This document shows, piece by piece, positions 1 through 7,662 of a stretch of 48,140 bases of DNA; the stretch's first letter is position 1; every line of letters begins with the position of its first letter. Where the stretch lies: positions 1-48,140 of the forward strand of contig CAZTCJ010000021.1 in NCBI GenBank assembly GCA_964612085.1. The letters are read 5' to 3'. A program made the position numbers and the translations under genes. The notes beneath the pieces are model-generated. The model was given only the letters and a program-made list of their open reading frames with translations, was not told the DNA's origin and did no database searches. This DNA comes from CAZTCJ01 sp964612085. Lineage in GTDB: Bacteria; Pseudomonadota; Alphaproteobacteria; JAJFIK01.

Positions 1-17
1 ATACTTTTCTAGAAGCG

Positions 18-100
18 GCACCGCCAGCCCGCTCCCCCTCCCGACCACCCAATGAGGGTACCCTTGTGGGTGGCCGGGAGGGGGAGCGGGCTGGCGGTGC
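18..100. repeat. Long near-perfect inverted repeat around the gspJ start
   Basis: The arms lie at 18-50 and 68-100 (33 bp each) and pair with a single A/C mismatch (44 against 74). The 17-nt loop is 51-67. The loop holds a GAGGG Shine-Dalgarno-like sequence (54-58) and the only in-frame gspJ start, GTG at 66. The right arm is G-rich and encodes almost all of the predicted gspJ leader. As RNA it would form a very stable hairpin presenting the ribosome site in its loop. It could be translational control, an inserted palindromic element, or an inverted-duplication artefact if this is a contig end. Confidence 0.85.
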
Positions 101-722
101 GTCTTTAGGCAAGGCAAACACACGCGGCTTTTCCCTCATCGAAATGATGGTGGCCATCGTCGTCTTCTCGATCCTGGCGGCGGCGGGGACCGCCGTGCTG
201 AATGCGAGCCTTGAGTCCAAAGGCACGCTTGCTGCCCATGACGACCGGCTGGCCGCGCTTCAAGTGGCCCGCACCATCATGAAAAGCGATTTCGGACAGG
301 CGGCGCCCCGGCCGGTGGAGGATTCCCAGACCGGCTTTCCCATCGGTTCTTTCGTGGGCAGCATGAATGTCCGGTCTGCCCCCATTCTGTCCCTGGTGCG
401 CAGGGGTTGGGGCAATCCGGGCATGATCGAGCCGCGCGGCTCCCTGCAATTCGTTCAGTACAAGCTGGAAGAGGGGGCCCTGATCCGTCAGATCTGGGCG
501 CGCACCGATGCCGCCAGGGATACGCCGGTCCATGAACGGGTCTTGCTCGACGGTATCTCCAAACTGACCTTGTCCTTCTTCGCCAATGGCCAATGGCGGC
601 CGGAATGGTTCACCGCCAGCACCTCGCCGGACGGTCTGCCGGCGGCGGTGGCGGTCGAGATGGAGCTTGAGGGCATCGGGCCGGTGCGCCAGGTCTTCCT
701 GGTGCCGGGAGGCCGCTTATGA
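66..722 (+). CDS. gspJ: Type II secretion minor pseudopilin GspJ
   Basis: This is a minor pseudopilin of the type II secretion pseudopilus, which lies in the inner membrane and periplasm and works with GspI and GspK at the pilus tip. A prepilin peptidase site is visible: a basic stretch ending in Gly21, then FSLIEMMVAIVVFSIL with Glu at +5 and a hydrophobic helix to about residue 43. The 218-residue length suits the family. GTG66 is the only in-frame start after position 3. The frame is open to the window edge, so a start further upstream is possible. The leader is unusually Gly/Arg/Glu-rich because it is encoded by the palindrome arm. An alternative ATG at 52 overlaps a TGA (ATGA, 52-55) in another frame but runs into a stop at 106. 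The 3' end overlaps gspK by ATGA. Confidence 0.85.
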   Translation: MGGREGERAGGASLGKANTRGFSLIEMMVAIVVFSILAAAGTAVLNASLESKGTLAAHDDRLAALQVARTIMKSDFGQAAPRPVEDSQTGFPIGSFVGSMNVRSAPILSLVRRGWGNPGMIEPRGSLQFVQYKLEEGALIRQIWARTDAARDTPVHERVLLDGISKLTLSFFANGQWRPEWFTASTSPDGLPAAVAVEMELEGIGPVRQVFLVPGGRL

Positions 723-1708
723 TGCGCCTTTTGAAAAGCAAAGACGAGCGGGGCAGCGTGCTGTTGACCGTATTGTTGATCGTCACGGTGCTGTCGGTCA
801 CGGCGGTGGCCATGATGGACGATCTGCGCTTTGCCATCCGCCGCGCGGCCAATGTGCAGGAACAGGCCCAGGCCCAGCTTTACGCGCTGGGGGCGGAACA
901 ATTCGCCATCGAGACCTTGGCCAAGGCGGGCCGCGCCTTCCGGGACCGCTCGCCGCTGATGGACCGGTTCGCAAACGGACCGTTGGTCTTCACTTTGGAT
1001 GAAGGGGCGATCGAGGCCCATATGGCGGACGGCTCCAACTGTTTCAATCTGAACAGCGTGGTCACCGGCGAGACGCGCCTGATCGCCGATGAGGAGTCCG
1101 TGCGCGTCTATCAGCAACTACTCAAGGCGCTCGATTTCAGCGATGTGGAACAGGAGCGCCTGGCCAATGCGCTGGTCGATTGGATCGATACGGACGGACG
1201 GCCCGTGCCGCGCGGTGCGGAGGATTATCACTACCAGGGCCTGAAGCCGCCTTACCGGGCCGCCAACACGCTTCTGGCCGAGACGAGCGAGCTGCGCGCG
1301 ATTCGGGGCTACACGCCGGAGACCTATCTCCGGCTGCGGCGTCATGTCTGCGCCCGGCCCACGACCGACCGGCTCGCGCTCAATGTGAACACGCTGCGCG
1401 AGGGCGATGAGCCCCTTCTCGTGATGGTCATGGGGGACAAGCTGTCCTTGACCGAGGCGCGGGCGATTATCGAGGCCCGCCCGCCCGACGGCTACCGCTC
1501 GCTGGAGGCGTTCTGGCAGCAGGACGGCTTTGCCGGAAAAGCTCCCAATGACGAGCAGCAGGCGCTGGTTTCCTTGAAGACGCGCTTCTATGAGCTTAAG
1601 CTCCATGTGGCGTATTCGCGGGCGTATGTGAGCCTGTCCTCCCTTCTGGAACAACGCGCGCAGGGTGGACTGACGGTGATTTCCAGACGCTATGGAGCGA
1701 CGGAATGA
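719..1708 (+). CDS. gspK: Type II secretion minor pseudopilin GspK
   Basis: GspK is the large minor pseudopilin thought to cap the type II pseudopilus. The 329 residues fit this family, the longest of the pseudopilins. The N-terminus reads ...KDERG/SVLLTVLLIV, a prepilin peptidase site after Gly12. It lacks the usual Glu at +5, which is the known GspK exception. A hydrophobic helix (about 13-33) precedes the large periplasmic domain, which contains the DWIDTDG segment typical of the helical insert. The start overlaps the gspJ stop by 4 nt and the end overlaps gspL by 4 nt, indicating translational coupling within one operon. The gene order J-K-L-M-N is standard. Confidence 0.88.
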   Translation: MMRLLKSKDERGSVLLTVLLIVTVLSVTAVAMMDDLRFAIRRAANVQEQAQAQLYALGAEQFAIETLAKAGRAFRDRSPLMDRFANGPLVFTLDEGAIEAHMADGSNCFNLNSVVTGETRLIADEESVRVYQQLLKALDFSDVEQERLANALVDWIDTDGRPVPRGAEDYHYQGLKPPYRAANTLLAETSELRAIRGYTPETYLRLRRHVCARPTTDRLALNVNTLREGDEPLLVMVMGDKLSLTEARAIIEARPPDGYRSLEAFWQQDGFAGKAPNDEQQALVSLKTRFYELKLHVAYSRAYVSLSSLLEQRAQGGLTVISRRYGATE

Positions 1709-2919
1709 CGAAGACCCTGGTCCTGGCTTTGAGCACGGATCCCGGCGGCCCTGTCCTGTGGGCCGTGGGCGCTGACGGCGTGCTTGAGCGCTGGGGGCGG
1801 TTGGATGGCCCTGAGGAGATCGGGTCCCTGGCGCTGGGCGATGTGGACGCGGCGGTGGCCGTCGTGCCCGGCGAGGATGTGCTTCTGCGCACGGTCGAAC
1901 TGCCCGCCAAACGGGATGCGGAAGCGCGCGCCGCCGTGCCGTTCCTGCTGGAAGACGACGTGGCGGTCGATCCCGAGGATCTGCATTTCGCGCTCGGTCC
2001 GCTCTCGGAGGATGGGCGGCGCAAGGTGGCGCTGACGGCGCGCGGCCGCATGGAGGCCTGGCGCAAGGCCCTGGCGGGCGTCAACGGTCCGAAGACCGCC
2101 ATCGTGCCGGATTTTTTGGCGCTGCGCCCGGCGGACAAGAGTTTCACCCTGGTCGAACGGGAGGGCCGGGTGCTCGGTATCGATGCACGAGGCCAGGGCT
2201 TTGCCGCCGAGACGGATCTGGCGCGCCTTTTGGGCAAGAGCCTGGCCGCCGATGCCTCGGCGATCCGTCTTTACACGAATGACCCCGCCCGGCTCGCGCC
2301 CGAAGAGGGCTGGGGGGCGGCGGATGTCGCGGTCGAACCGGCGCCTTCGGACGAAGCGTTTCTGCAGGCCCTGCTCACCGGGCTGGCGGCCGGCACGCCC
2401 CTTGATCTGCGCCAGGGCGCTTACGCCAATGACAACACTTGGACGGCGGCCCTCATGCCCTGGCGGCGGGCGGGCGTGCTGGCGGCCTTGATCGTACTGG
2501 TCTTCGGCATGCTGACCTTGTCGGAAGCCTGGCGCTACGACCGCATGGCCGATGTCATGCAGGCGCGCGCCGAGACCGTGCTGCGCGACGCGCTGCCCGA
2601 TGTCAAACGCGTGGTCAATCCGCGGGCGCAGTTGAAGGCGGCCATGGGCGAGATGCAGGCGGGCGGCACGGGCCGGTTCCTCCAGCTCTCAAGCCTTTTG
2701 TTCCAAAGCATTGAAGACCTGCCCGCCATTGAACTGCGGGATATCCGTTATTTCAGCGAACGCCAGGAAATCGCCGCCAGCCTGACCTATGAGTCCTATA
2801 CGGATCTTGAAGGCTTGAAGGTGGCCGTGACAAGCAATGGCGGGCGTTTCGAAGAAGGCGGCTCCCGGCAGGTGGGCGACAAGATCGTCGGCGACGTCAC
2901 GCTGGGGCTTCAGCGATGA
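1705..2919 (+). CDS. gspL: Type II secretion inner-membrane platform protein GspL
   Basis: GspL is a bitopic inner-membrane protein that links the cytoplasmic ATPase GspE to the assembly platform and pairs with GspM. Residues 1 to about 250 form the cytoplasmic actin-like region. A single transmembrane helix lies at about 254-274 (AGVLAALIVLVFGMLTL). Residues 275-404 form a periplasmic ferredoxin-like domain. The 404 residues are normal for GspL. The start ATG overlaps the gspK stop and the stop overlaps the gspM start, both as ATGA. Assignment rests on topology and operon position as well as sequence resemblance. Confidence 0.85.
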   Translation: MTKTLVLALSTDPGGPVLWAVGADGVLERWGRLDGPEEIGSLALGDVDAAVAVVPGEDVLLRTVELPAKRDAEARAAVPFLLEDDVAVDPEDLHFALGPLSEDGRRKVALTARGRMEAWRKALAGVNGPKTAIVPDFLALRPADKSFTLVEREGRVLGIDARGQGFAAETDLARLLGKSLAADASAIRLYTNDPARLAPEEGWGAADVAVEPAPSDEAFLQALLTGLAAGTPLDLRQGAYANDNTWTAALMPWRRAGVLAALIVLVFGMLTLSEAWRYDRMADVMQARAETVLRDALPDVKRVVNPRAQLKAAMGEMQAGGTGRFLQLSSLLFQSIEDLPAIELRDIRYFSERQEIAASLTYESYTDLEGLKVAVTSNGGRFEEGGSRQVGDKIVGDVTLGLQR

Positions 2920-3413
2920 AGTGGTGGCGCGACCGTAATCCGAGGGAGCGCCTGCTGATTGCGGGCGCGGGCGCTGCCGCGCTTCTCGCGGGCGCCTGGG
3001 AATTCGGTTACAAGCCGGTCGTGGCCTATCGCGAGGATGCGCGCCAGGCCTTTGTCCGCTCGAAAGCGCTGCTGGACGACGTCACGGTACGCGCGGGCGA
3101 GCTGAAGGCCATGCAGGCCTTGTCGAGCGGCAAAGCGCCCCGTGCGGATCAATCCATGCGCGTCACCATTACCACCACCGCCCATGATATGGGGGTGACC
3201 ATTTCCCGCCTCGAACCGGAATCGAGCGGCGGGCTGACGGTCTGGTTCGAAGAGGTGGGGGCCGAGCCGCTCCATGGCTGGATTGCCCGGCTCCAGGAAG
3301 ACCACGGCATCACCGTTGGCAAGGCGTCGATCCGGCGCCATGACAGCAAGACCGCCGTGCGCGCGCAGATCCTGCTGGTCCAGGGAAGCGGCGGGCAGGG
3401 AGGAAATGGGTGA
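2916..3413 (+). CDS. gspM: Type II secretion protein GspM
   Basis: GspM is a small bitopic protein of the inner-membrane platform that binds GspL. At 165 residues it has a short basic N-terminus (MKWWRDRNPRER), one membrane helix (about 13-31), then a periplasmic coiled-coil and ferredoxin-like region. The family is poorly conserved in sequence, so the call relies on size, topology and position between gspL and gspN. It overlaps gspL by 4 nt at its start and gspN by 4 nt at its end (GTGA). Confidence 0.78.
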   Translation: MKWWRDRNPRERLLIAGAGAAALLAGAWEFGYKPVVAYREDARQAFVRSKALLDDVTVRAGELKAMQALSSGKAPRADQSMRVTITTTAHDMGVTISRLEPESSGGLTVWFEEVGAEPLHGWIARLQEDHGITVGKASIRRHDSKTAVRAQILLVQGSGGQGGNG

Positions 3414-4150
3414 GGCTTCTCCTGCTCGGTTGCGTGTTCGTCATTGCGCTTTTGGGGTTTCTGGCCGCCACCATGCCGCTGGGGGCGGCGGTGCGCTGGG
3501 CCGGTCTCGATGACAGCCGGCTGACCTTCGAGCAGGCCGAAGGCACGGTCTGGAAAGGCCGTCTGACCAACGCCGCTTATGGCGCCACGCGCCTCGGCGA
3601 TATCGATCTGGCCATGCGCCCGTTCGGTCTGTTGACCGGCCGGGCGGTCGTGGACTGGACCTTTGTCGGCCAGGGCGTTTCGGGCCGGGGCACGGCGGCG
3701 CGCGGGTTCGATGGCACGGTGTTTCTGGAAGACATGATTCTGGAAGGCCGCCTGGACCGCCTGCCGACCATCACGCCCATGGCCGGGCGCTTCGATGTGG
3801 CCCTCGATACCCTGCGCTTCGGCAAGACCGGCTGCGGGGCGGTCAAGGGATCCCTGCGGGCCGATCCGAAAATCCTCTATGGCAAGGGCCGCCAATGGAC
3901 GCCTCCGGCCATGAGCGGGCACCCGACCTGCACGGATGGCGTTCTGGCCTGGCCGGTATCCGGGCAGGAGGGCCGTGAGGCGGTTCTTCTGACGGCCTCT
4001 CTTCGGCCTGATTTGTCTTATGACCTTGATCTTGCAATCAAGACACAGGACCAGGCGGCGCAATCGGCCATGACGTTGATCGGCTTTAAGGCGCGCGACG
4101 GGGCTTTGGCCTATCGCCAGCAAGGGATCCTTGCCGCCGGACAGCAGTGA
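3410..4150 (+). CDS. gspN: Type II secretion protein GspN
   Basis: GspN is an accessory type II secretion protein, present in only some systems and with an unsettled role. The 246-residue product starts at GTG within a GTGA overlap with gspM. It has an N-terminal membrane anchor (about 1-22, LLLLGCVFVIALLGFLAATM). The motif EGTVWKGRLTNAAYG followed by a DLAMRPFGLLTGRAVVDW-type segment is the recognisable GspN core. It ends by overlapping the next lipoprotein gene (GTGA at 4147), so that gene belongs to the same transcription unit. Confidence 0.78.
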   Translation: MRLLLLGCVFVIALLGFLAATMPLGAAVRWAGLDDSRLTFEQAEGTVWKGRLTNAAYGATRLGDIDLAMRPFGLLTGRAVVDWTFVGQGVSGRGTAARGFDGTVFLEDMILEGRLDRLPTITPMAGRFDVALDTLRFGKTGCGAVKGSLRADPKILYGKGRQWTPPAMSGHPTCTDGVLAWPVSGQEGREAVLLTASLRPDLSYDLDLAIKTQDQAAQSAMTLIGFKARDGALAYRQQGILAAGQQ

Positions 4151-5025
4151 GTCTCATAATGGTGCGTTTACGGAACGGCAGCACAGTCCTTCTTTCGATC
4201 CTTTCGGCCTTGGCGCTGGCCGCTTGCGCGAGCGCGCCGGAGACGGAAACCACCACGCCCGACGCGGAACGGACGCGCGCCCTTCTGGCCGTGCTGGCGG
4301 ATCCCGAAGCCGCGACGCGCATGGGCCGGGAAGGGGGCCGGGAAGGGGCCCGGGAGAGCGATGGCGCGGCCGGTCAACCGGCGGCCCCGCAACCCGACCC
4401 GTCACGCGCCTGGGGTGCGCCGCGCCGCGATCCCGTCGTGCCCGGCTCCAGCGCTCCGGCCCGCCGCGAGCGCGGGAGCGGCCTGGTTCAGCCGGACGCG
4501 CCGGAAGAGAGGCTCGAGCCCCGCGCCGCTGAACAAGAGAGGTTCACGGTCAGCAGGCCGGATAGCGAGATCGTCGCCAGCGGGCGCATGACCGCGCGTC
4601 CCGCGGGCCGTTCGTCCCGGCCGTCAACGGACAGCGTGCTCGCCGAAGGCACCAACCCCATCGGCACCCTGCCGCCGCAGAAACTGAAACAAGGCACCTG
4701 CGGTCTTTTCCTGTGGGCGCGCAAGGTGGACGCCAATCTGGTGTTTTTCGGTTACGGCGCCCAAGGAGGCGCGCGCATGATCCTGAACGGCGAGCCTGTC
4801 GATTTGACGCGCACGGCGGCGAACGGTGCCGCGCTCTACGGCCAGTATGCCCGCCAGATCTATGCCCATGAAGGGCGCACCATCAGCCTCAATCTGGAGT
4901 TCGAGCAGCGCTCGGAAGTGGCCGACGGCGCCATTGTCCGCAAGGGCCGCCTGCGGTTCGAGGACGAGACCGGCTGGGCCTATGTGGTGCCGGTCGGCGG
5001 CCTGGTGGCCTGCCAAAGGGCCTGA
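4147..5025 (+). CDS. Hypothetical lipoprotein in the gsp operon
   Basis: This gene is not recognised at family level. A signal peptide ends in a lipobox (LALAAC, Cys27), so the product should be a lipoprotein. Residues about 30-190 are low-complexity, rich in Ala, Pro, Arg and Glu, and look disordered. The last ~110 residues are well-composed and probably folded (CGLFLWARKVDANLVFFGYG onward). A 12-nt unit is tandemly repeated at 4323-4334 and 4335-4346 and encodes GRE/GGRE repeats. GTG4147 overlaps the gspN stop; ATG at 4159 is an alternative start. Operon position suggests an accessory envelope role in secretion, which is inference only. Nothing else is evident between 5026 and 5152. Confidence 0.75.
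   Translation: MSLIMVRLRNGSTVLLSILSALALAACASAPETETTTPDAERTRALLAVLADPEAATRMGREGGREGARESDGAAGQPAAPQPDPSRAWGAPRRDPVVPGSSAPARRERGSGLVQPDAPEERLEPRAAEQERFTVSRPDSEIVASGRMTARPAGRSSRPSTDSVLAEGTNPIGTLPPQKLKQGTCGLFLWARKVDANLVFFGYGAQGGARMILNGEPVDLTRTAANGAALYGQYARQIYAHEGRTISLNLEFEQRSEVADGAIVRKGRLRFEDETGWAYVVPVGGLVACQRA
4323..4358 (+). repeat. Tandem 12-nt repeat in lipoprotein gene
   Basis: Two exact 12-nt units (4323-4334 and 4335-4346, GGGCCGGGAAGG) are followed by a degenerate third. Because the unit is a multiple of three it lengthens the disordered linker without shifting frame, so copy number could vary between strains. Confidence 0.75.
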
Positions 5026-5152
5026 ATTTGCGCAAGCGTGCGTGGCGTCGGCCGATCTGGCGGTTGTCTCGGCACGGTCCTTCCAGTTCAATGCACCCCT
5101 AGTGCGGATTCCTCCAGGGTCCGTAAAACCGGCTCAATCACAGGAGACCACC

Positions 5153-5467
5153 ATGTCGAGCGAAGGCCTGCATGCGCCGCGCGAGCGGCTCACCACCGAA
5201 ACGATCCACATGCATCAGGCGATTTCATCCCTGATGGAAGAGCTTGAAGCCGTCGATTGGTACCGGCAGCGGGCGGACGATTGCGAGGATCCGGCGCTCA
5301 AGGCAATCCTGATCCACAATATGAAGGAAGAGATCGAGCACGCCGCCATGGCACTTGAGTGGCTGCGGCGCAATTCCGACGACTTCGATGCGGAGTTGCG
5401 GAACTATCTGTTCAAGGATGGGCCGATCACCAAGCTCGAAGCGGAAATCATGGGCCGCGAAAAGTAA
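5153..5467 (+). CDS. Encapsulated-ferritin-like protein (EncFtn family)
   Basis: This 104-residue two-helix protein closely resembles the encapsulin-cargo ferritin of Rhodospirillum rubrum. Shared blocks are MEELEAVDWY (28-37) and EEIEHAAMALEWLRRN (59-74), followed by YLF..GPIT. The residues forming the inter-subunit ferroxidase centre in that family are kept here as Glu30, Glu60 and His63, with Glu29, Glu32 and Trp36 also present. Known members oxidise Fe(II) and pass iron into an encapsulin shell. The start ATG5153 has AGGAG at 5142-5146. The protein ends soon after the second helix (KLEAEIMGREK) and shows no obvious encapsulin-targeting tail. No encapsulin gene lies in this window. Base composition matches the neighbours. 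Confidence 0.88.
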   Translation: MSSEGLHAPRERLTTETIHMHQAISSLMEELEAVDWYRQRADDCEDPALKAILIHNMKEEIEHAAMALEWLRRNSDDFDAELRNYLFKDGPITKLEAEIMGREK

Positions 5468-5505
5468 GCCCGAAGGATCCTGCGCCTTGCAAGCGTAACG
5501 GTCCG

Positions 5506-5520
5506 TTAATGGCTTATTAG
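5506..5520 (+). promoter_or_regulatory. Possible CtrA-type site upstream of the EAL gene
   Basis: TTAA-N7-TTAG lies here, one base from the alphaproteobacterial CtrA full-site consensus TTAA-N7-TTAA, in the gap before the c-di-GMP gene. A 6-bp perfect dyad (TAACGG/CCGTTA, 5496-5508) overlaps its left side. Short motifs of this kind occur by chance, so this is suggestive only. Confidence 0.3.
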
Positions 5521-5659
5521 CGTCTGAAACAGGCGCCTCGGGCGCGTTTATACCGCGTCAAGAAACCATTGTTACCCTGCAACTTTCAGGCGTGATGCGT
5601 TGCCGTGCCTTTTACAGCATCGCAAGCGCGTCATGCCTGGGTTCAAGGGAGCTGGTTTC

Positions 5660-7387
5660 ATGCGTGTGCTGTTGATCGATGACGATGAGGTCGACCGTCT
5701 TCGGATCACGCGCCTTTTGAAGGAAACCTCCCTGCCCATTCAGCTTCATGAAGCGAAAACGGGCGGCGCCGCCCTCATGCTCCTGAAGGTCCATGAGTAT
5801 GACTGCGTTCTTCTGTCCTTCCGGTTGATGGACATGCCGGGGCTGGACTTGCTTGAAACGCTCGCGGAGGAAACGGACAGGATCAGCCCGGTCGTCATGC
5901 TGGCCGGCTATCAGGAAGCCGCTCTTGCCCTCAAGGCGCTGCGTCTCGATCTGTTCGATGTTCTGCAAAAGGAGGAATTGAGCGTAAGCCGTCTCGAGGC
6001 GGTCATCGCCAATGCCCAAAGCCGCCGCCGAAATGCCCGCAGTCACGTCAGTTGCGTCATCCGCGACCAGACGACAGGGCTTTTCAACGCCACATATTTC
6101 AATCTGCGCTTACAGGATGCGTTATGCGTGCGTCCCGGGGGCCGCCCCCAAGGCGCTTTGTTTGTGATCAAACCGTTCGATCTCACGGCCTTGACCATCC
6201 GCTACGGCCCGGCCGCCGCTGAAGCGCTTTTGTGCCAATGCGCGCATCGCCTTCTCCTGGAGTTCCGCCGGTCGGACCTGAAGGCCCGCTTGCGGGACTC
6301 CTTGTTCGCCGTGCTTTTGAACCAGTGCACCGGCGAGGATGTCTGTCTGAAAATCGCGGAAAAGATCAAGGCCTTGTTCGAACAGCCGCTCGAATATGAA
6401 GGCGACCTGATCGGGGCGGAGTTGAAGATTGGCATCGCCGAGTTTCCAAAAGATGGGGCCAGTCCGGAGGATTTGCTGAACAATGCGCTGCTGGCCATTG
6501 AGTCCGCCGAAGCCGATGCGGATGTCTGGCATTGCTTCATGTCGGCGGTTCAAGAACAAGGCATCGCCCAGCGCCAGCAGCTTCATAACGGTTTGAGCCG
6601 GGCGATCCTGCAAGATCATCTGCTGGTGCATTATCAGCCGCAAATTGCTCTTGATACGAACAGGGTCACGGGTATCGAGGCGCTGGTGCGCTGGAACGAT
6701 CCGAAACGCGGCCTCGTACCGGCGGCCCAGTTCATTGGCGTTGCCGAAGACACCGGGCTGGTTTCGGCCATCGACTGCTGCGTGTTATCCAAGGTCTGTG
6801 CCGATCTGTCCGAGCGCGTCCGGCACGATCTGCCCGTTTATCCGGCCGGGATCAATATCTCACCCCTTTTCTTCCAGGACAGTCAGTTTAAGGATATAAT
6901 CGAGCGCATTCTCGCCGAACACCATCTGCCTGCTGATCTGGTGGAAATCGAAATCACCGAGCGCATGGCGATCGACGATATCGATCTGTGCGCGCATATC
7001 GTGGCGGACCTGAGAGCGCTGGGCGTTCATGTCACGCTTGACGATTTCGGCGTGGGCTATTCGTCCCTTTATCACCTGACCAAATTGCCTGTGACGCGGG
7101 TCAAGATTGACCGGTCTTTTGTGGTCGATCTGGGACGCACGGAAGCGGCGGCGGCCACCGTGCACGCGGTTTTAAATCTGTGTGCCGATCTTAATATCGA
7201 TGTGGTGGCCGAGGGCATCGAAACCGAGATGCAACGCCAGATGCTCATGCGCCTGGGCTGCCGGGTCGGGCAGGGCAATCTGATCGGGCCGCCGGGGCCT
7301 TTGGATCGCGTTCTGGATTGCGGTCCGGAGACCGGCGCTTTCGGGCAACCCGGCGCGTCCGTGGTGCTTGGCACAACCAGCGCGTGA
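5660..7387 (+). CDS. c-di-GMP phosphodiesterase: degenerate REC, degenerate GGDEF, EAL
   Basis: The product should be a cytoplasmic signalling protein hydrolysing cyclic di-GMP. Residues 1-120 form a receiver domain with the acidic pocket (DDDE, 7-10), but the phospho-acceptor position is Ser53 (VLLSFRLMDMPG) and the usual Thr/Ser is Ala. The GGDEF region (about 130-310) reads RLRDSLFAVLL where RLGGDEFAVLL is expected, so it cannot be a cyclase. The EAL domain keeps Glu340 (IEALVRW), GINIS, EIEITE, LDDFGVGYSS, VKIDRSFV and VVAEGIE, so it looks active. The start ATG5660 has GGGAG upstream; a TTG at 5600 would add 20 residues but lacks that site. It stands alone, ahead of a terminator. Confidence 0.88.
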   Translation: MRVLLIDDDEVDRLRITRLLKETSLPIQLHEAKTGGAALMLLKVHEYDCVLLSFRLMDMPGLDLLETLAEETDRISPVVMLAGYQEAALALKALRLDLFDVLQKEELSVSRLEAVIANAQSRRRNARSHVSCVIRDQTTGLFNATYFNLRLQDALCVRPGGRPQGALFVIKPFDLTALTIRYGPAAAEALLCQCAHRLLLEFRRSDLKARLRDSLFAVLLNQCTGEDVCLKIAEKIKALFEQPLEYEGDLIGAELKIGIAEFPKDGASPEDLLNNALLAIESAEADADVWHCFMSAVQEQGIAQRQQLHNGLSRAILQDHLLVHYQPQIALDTNRVTGIEALVRWNDPKRGLVPAAQFIGVAEDTGLVSAIDCCVLSKVCADLSERVRHDLPVYPAGINISPLFFQDSQFKDIIERILAEHHLPADLVEIEITERMAIDDIDLCAHIVADLRALGVHVTLDDFGVGYSSLYHLTKLPVTRVKIDRSFVVDLGRTEAAAATVHAVLNLCADLNIDVVAEGIETEMQRQMLMRLGCRVGQGNLIGPPGPLDRVLDCGPETGAFGQPGASVVLGTTSA

Positions 7388-7472
7388 TGTCGGTTTCAAG
7401 CGGGCATTTTTGAGAGTGTTTGCGCTTTAAGCGTGTGTGCCCTGCCTGTTTTCCCGCGCGCTGTGCCGATTT

Positions 7473-7501
7473 GAGCCGCGTCCGTCGGCTTTTTCCTTTT
7501 T
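7473..7501 (+). terminator. Rho-independent terminator after the EAL gene
   Basis: A short GC stem (7473-7478 with 7486-7491, 7-nt loop) is followed by T-rich sequence (TTTTT..TTTTT). It lies about 90 nt downstream of the phosphodiesterase stop and before the outer-membrane protein gene. Confidence 0.5.
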
Positions 7502-7662
7502 GAGACAGTGGGGGTCGTCCCTTAAACTGATTGGGCATCAGGCCAGAAGAGCCTGTGTATCCGATGGAAAGACCCGTGCCTTGGCTCGATTGGGGAGAGC
7601 CGCGAGCGCGGTTGGCAGCGGCAACGGTCTGCTGCGCCTGAACGGGGACAGTCGAGCGCTTC

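Noticed and set aside
5026..5660. Encapsulin gene next to the EncFtn gene
   Set aside because: The gaps on both sides are too short and no HK97-fold coding sequence is present in the window.
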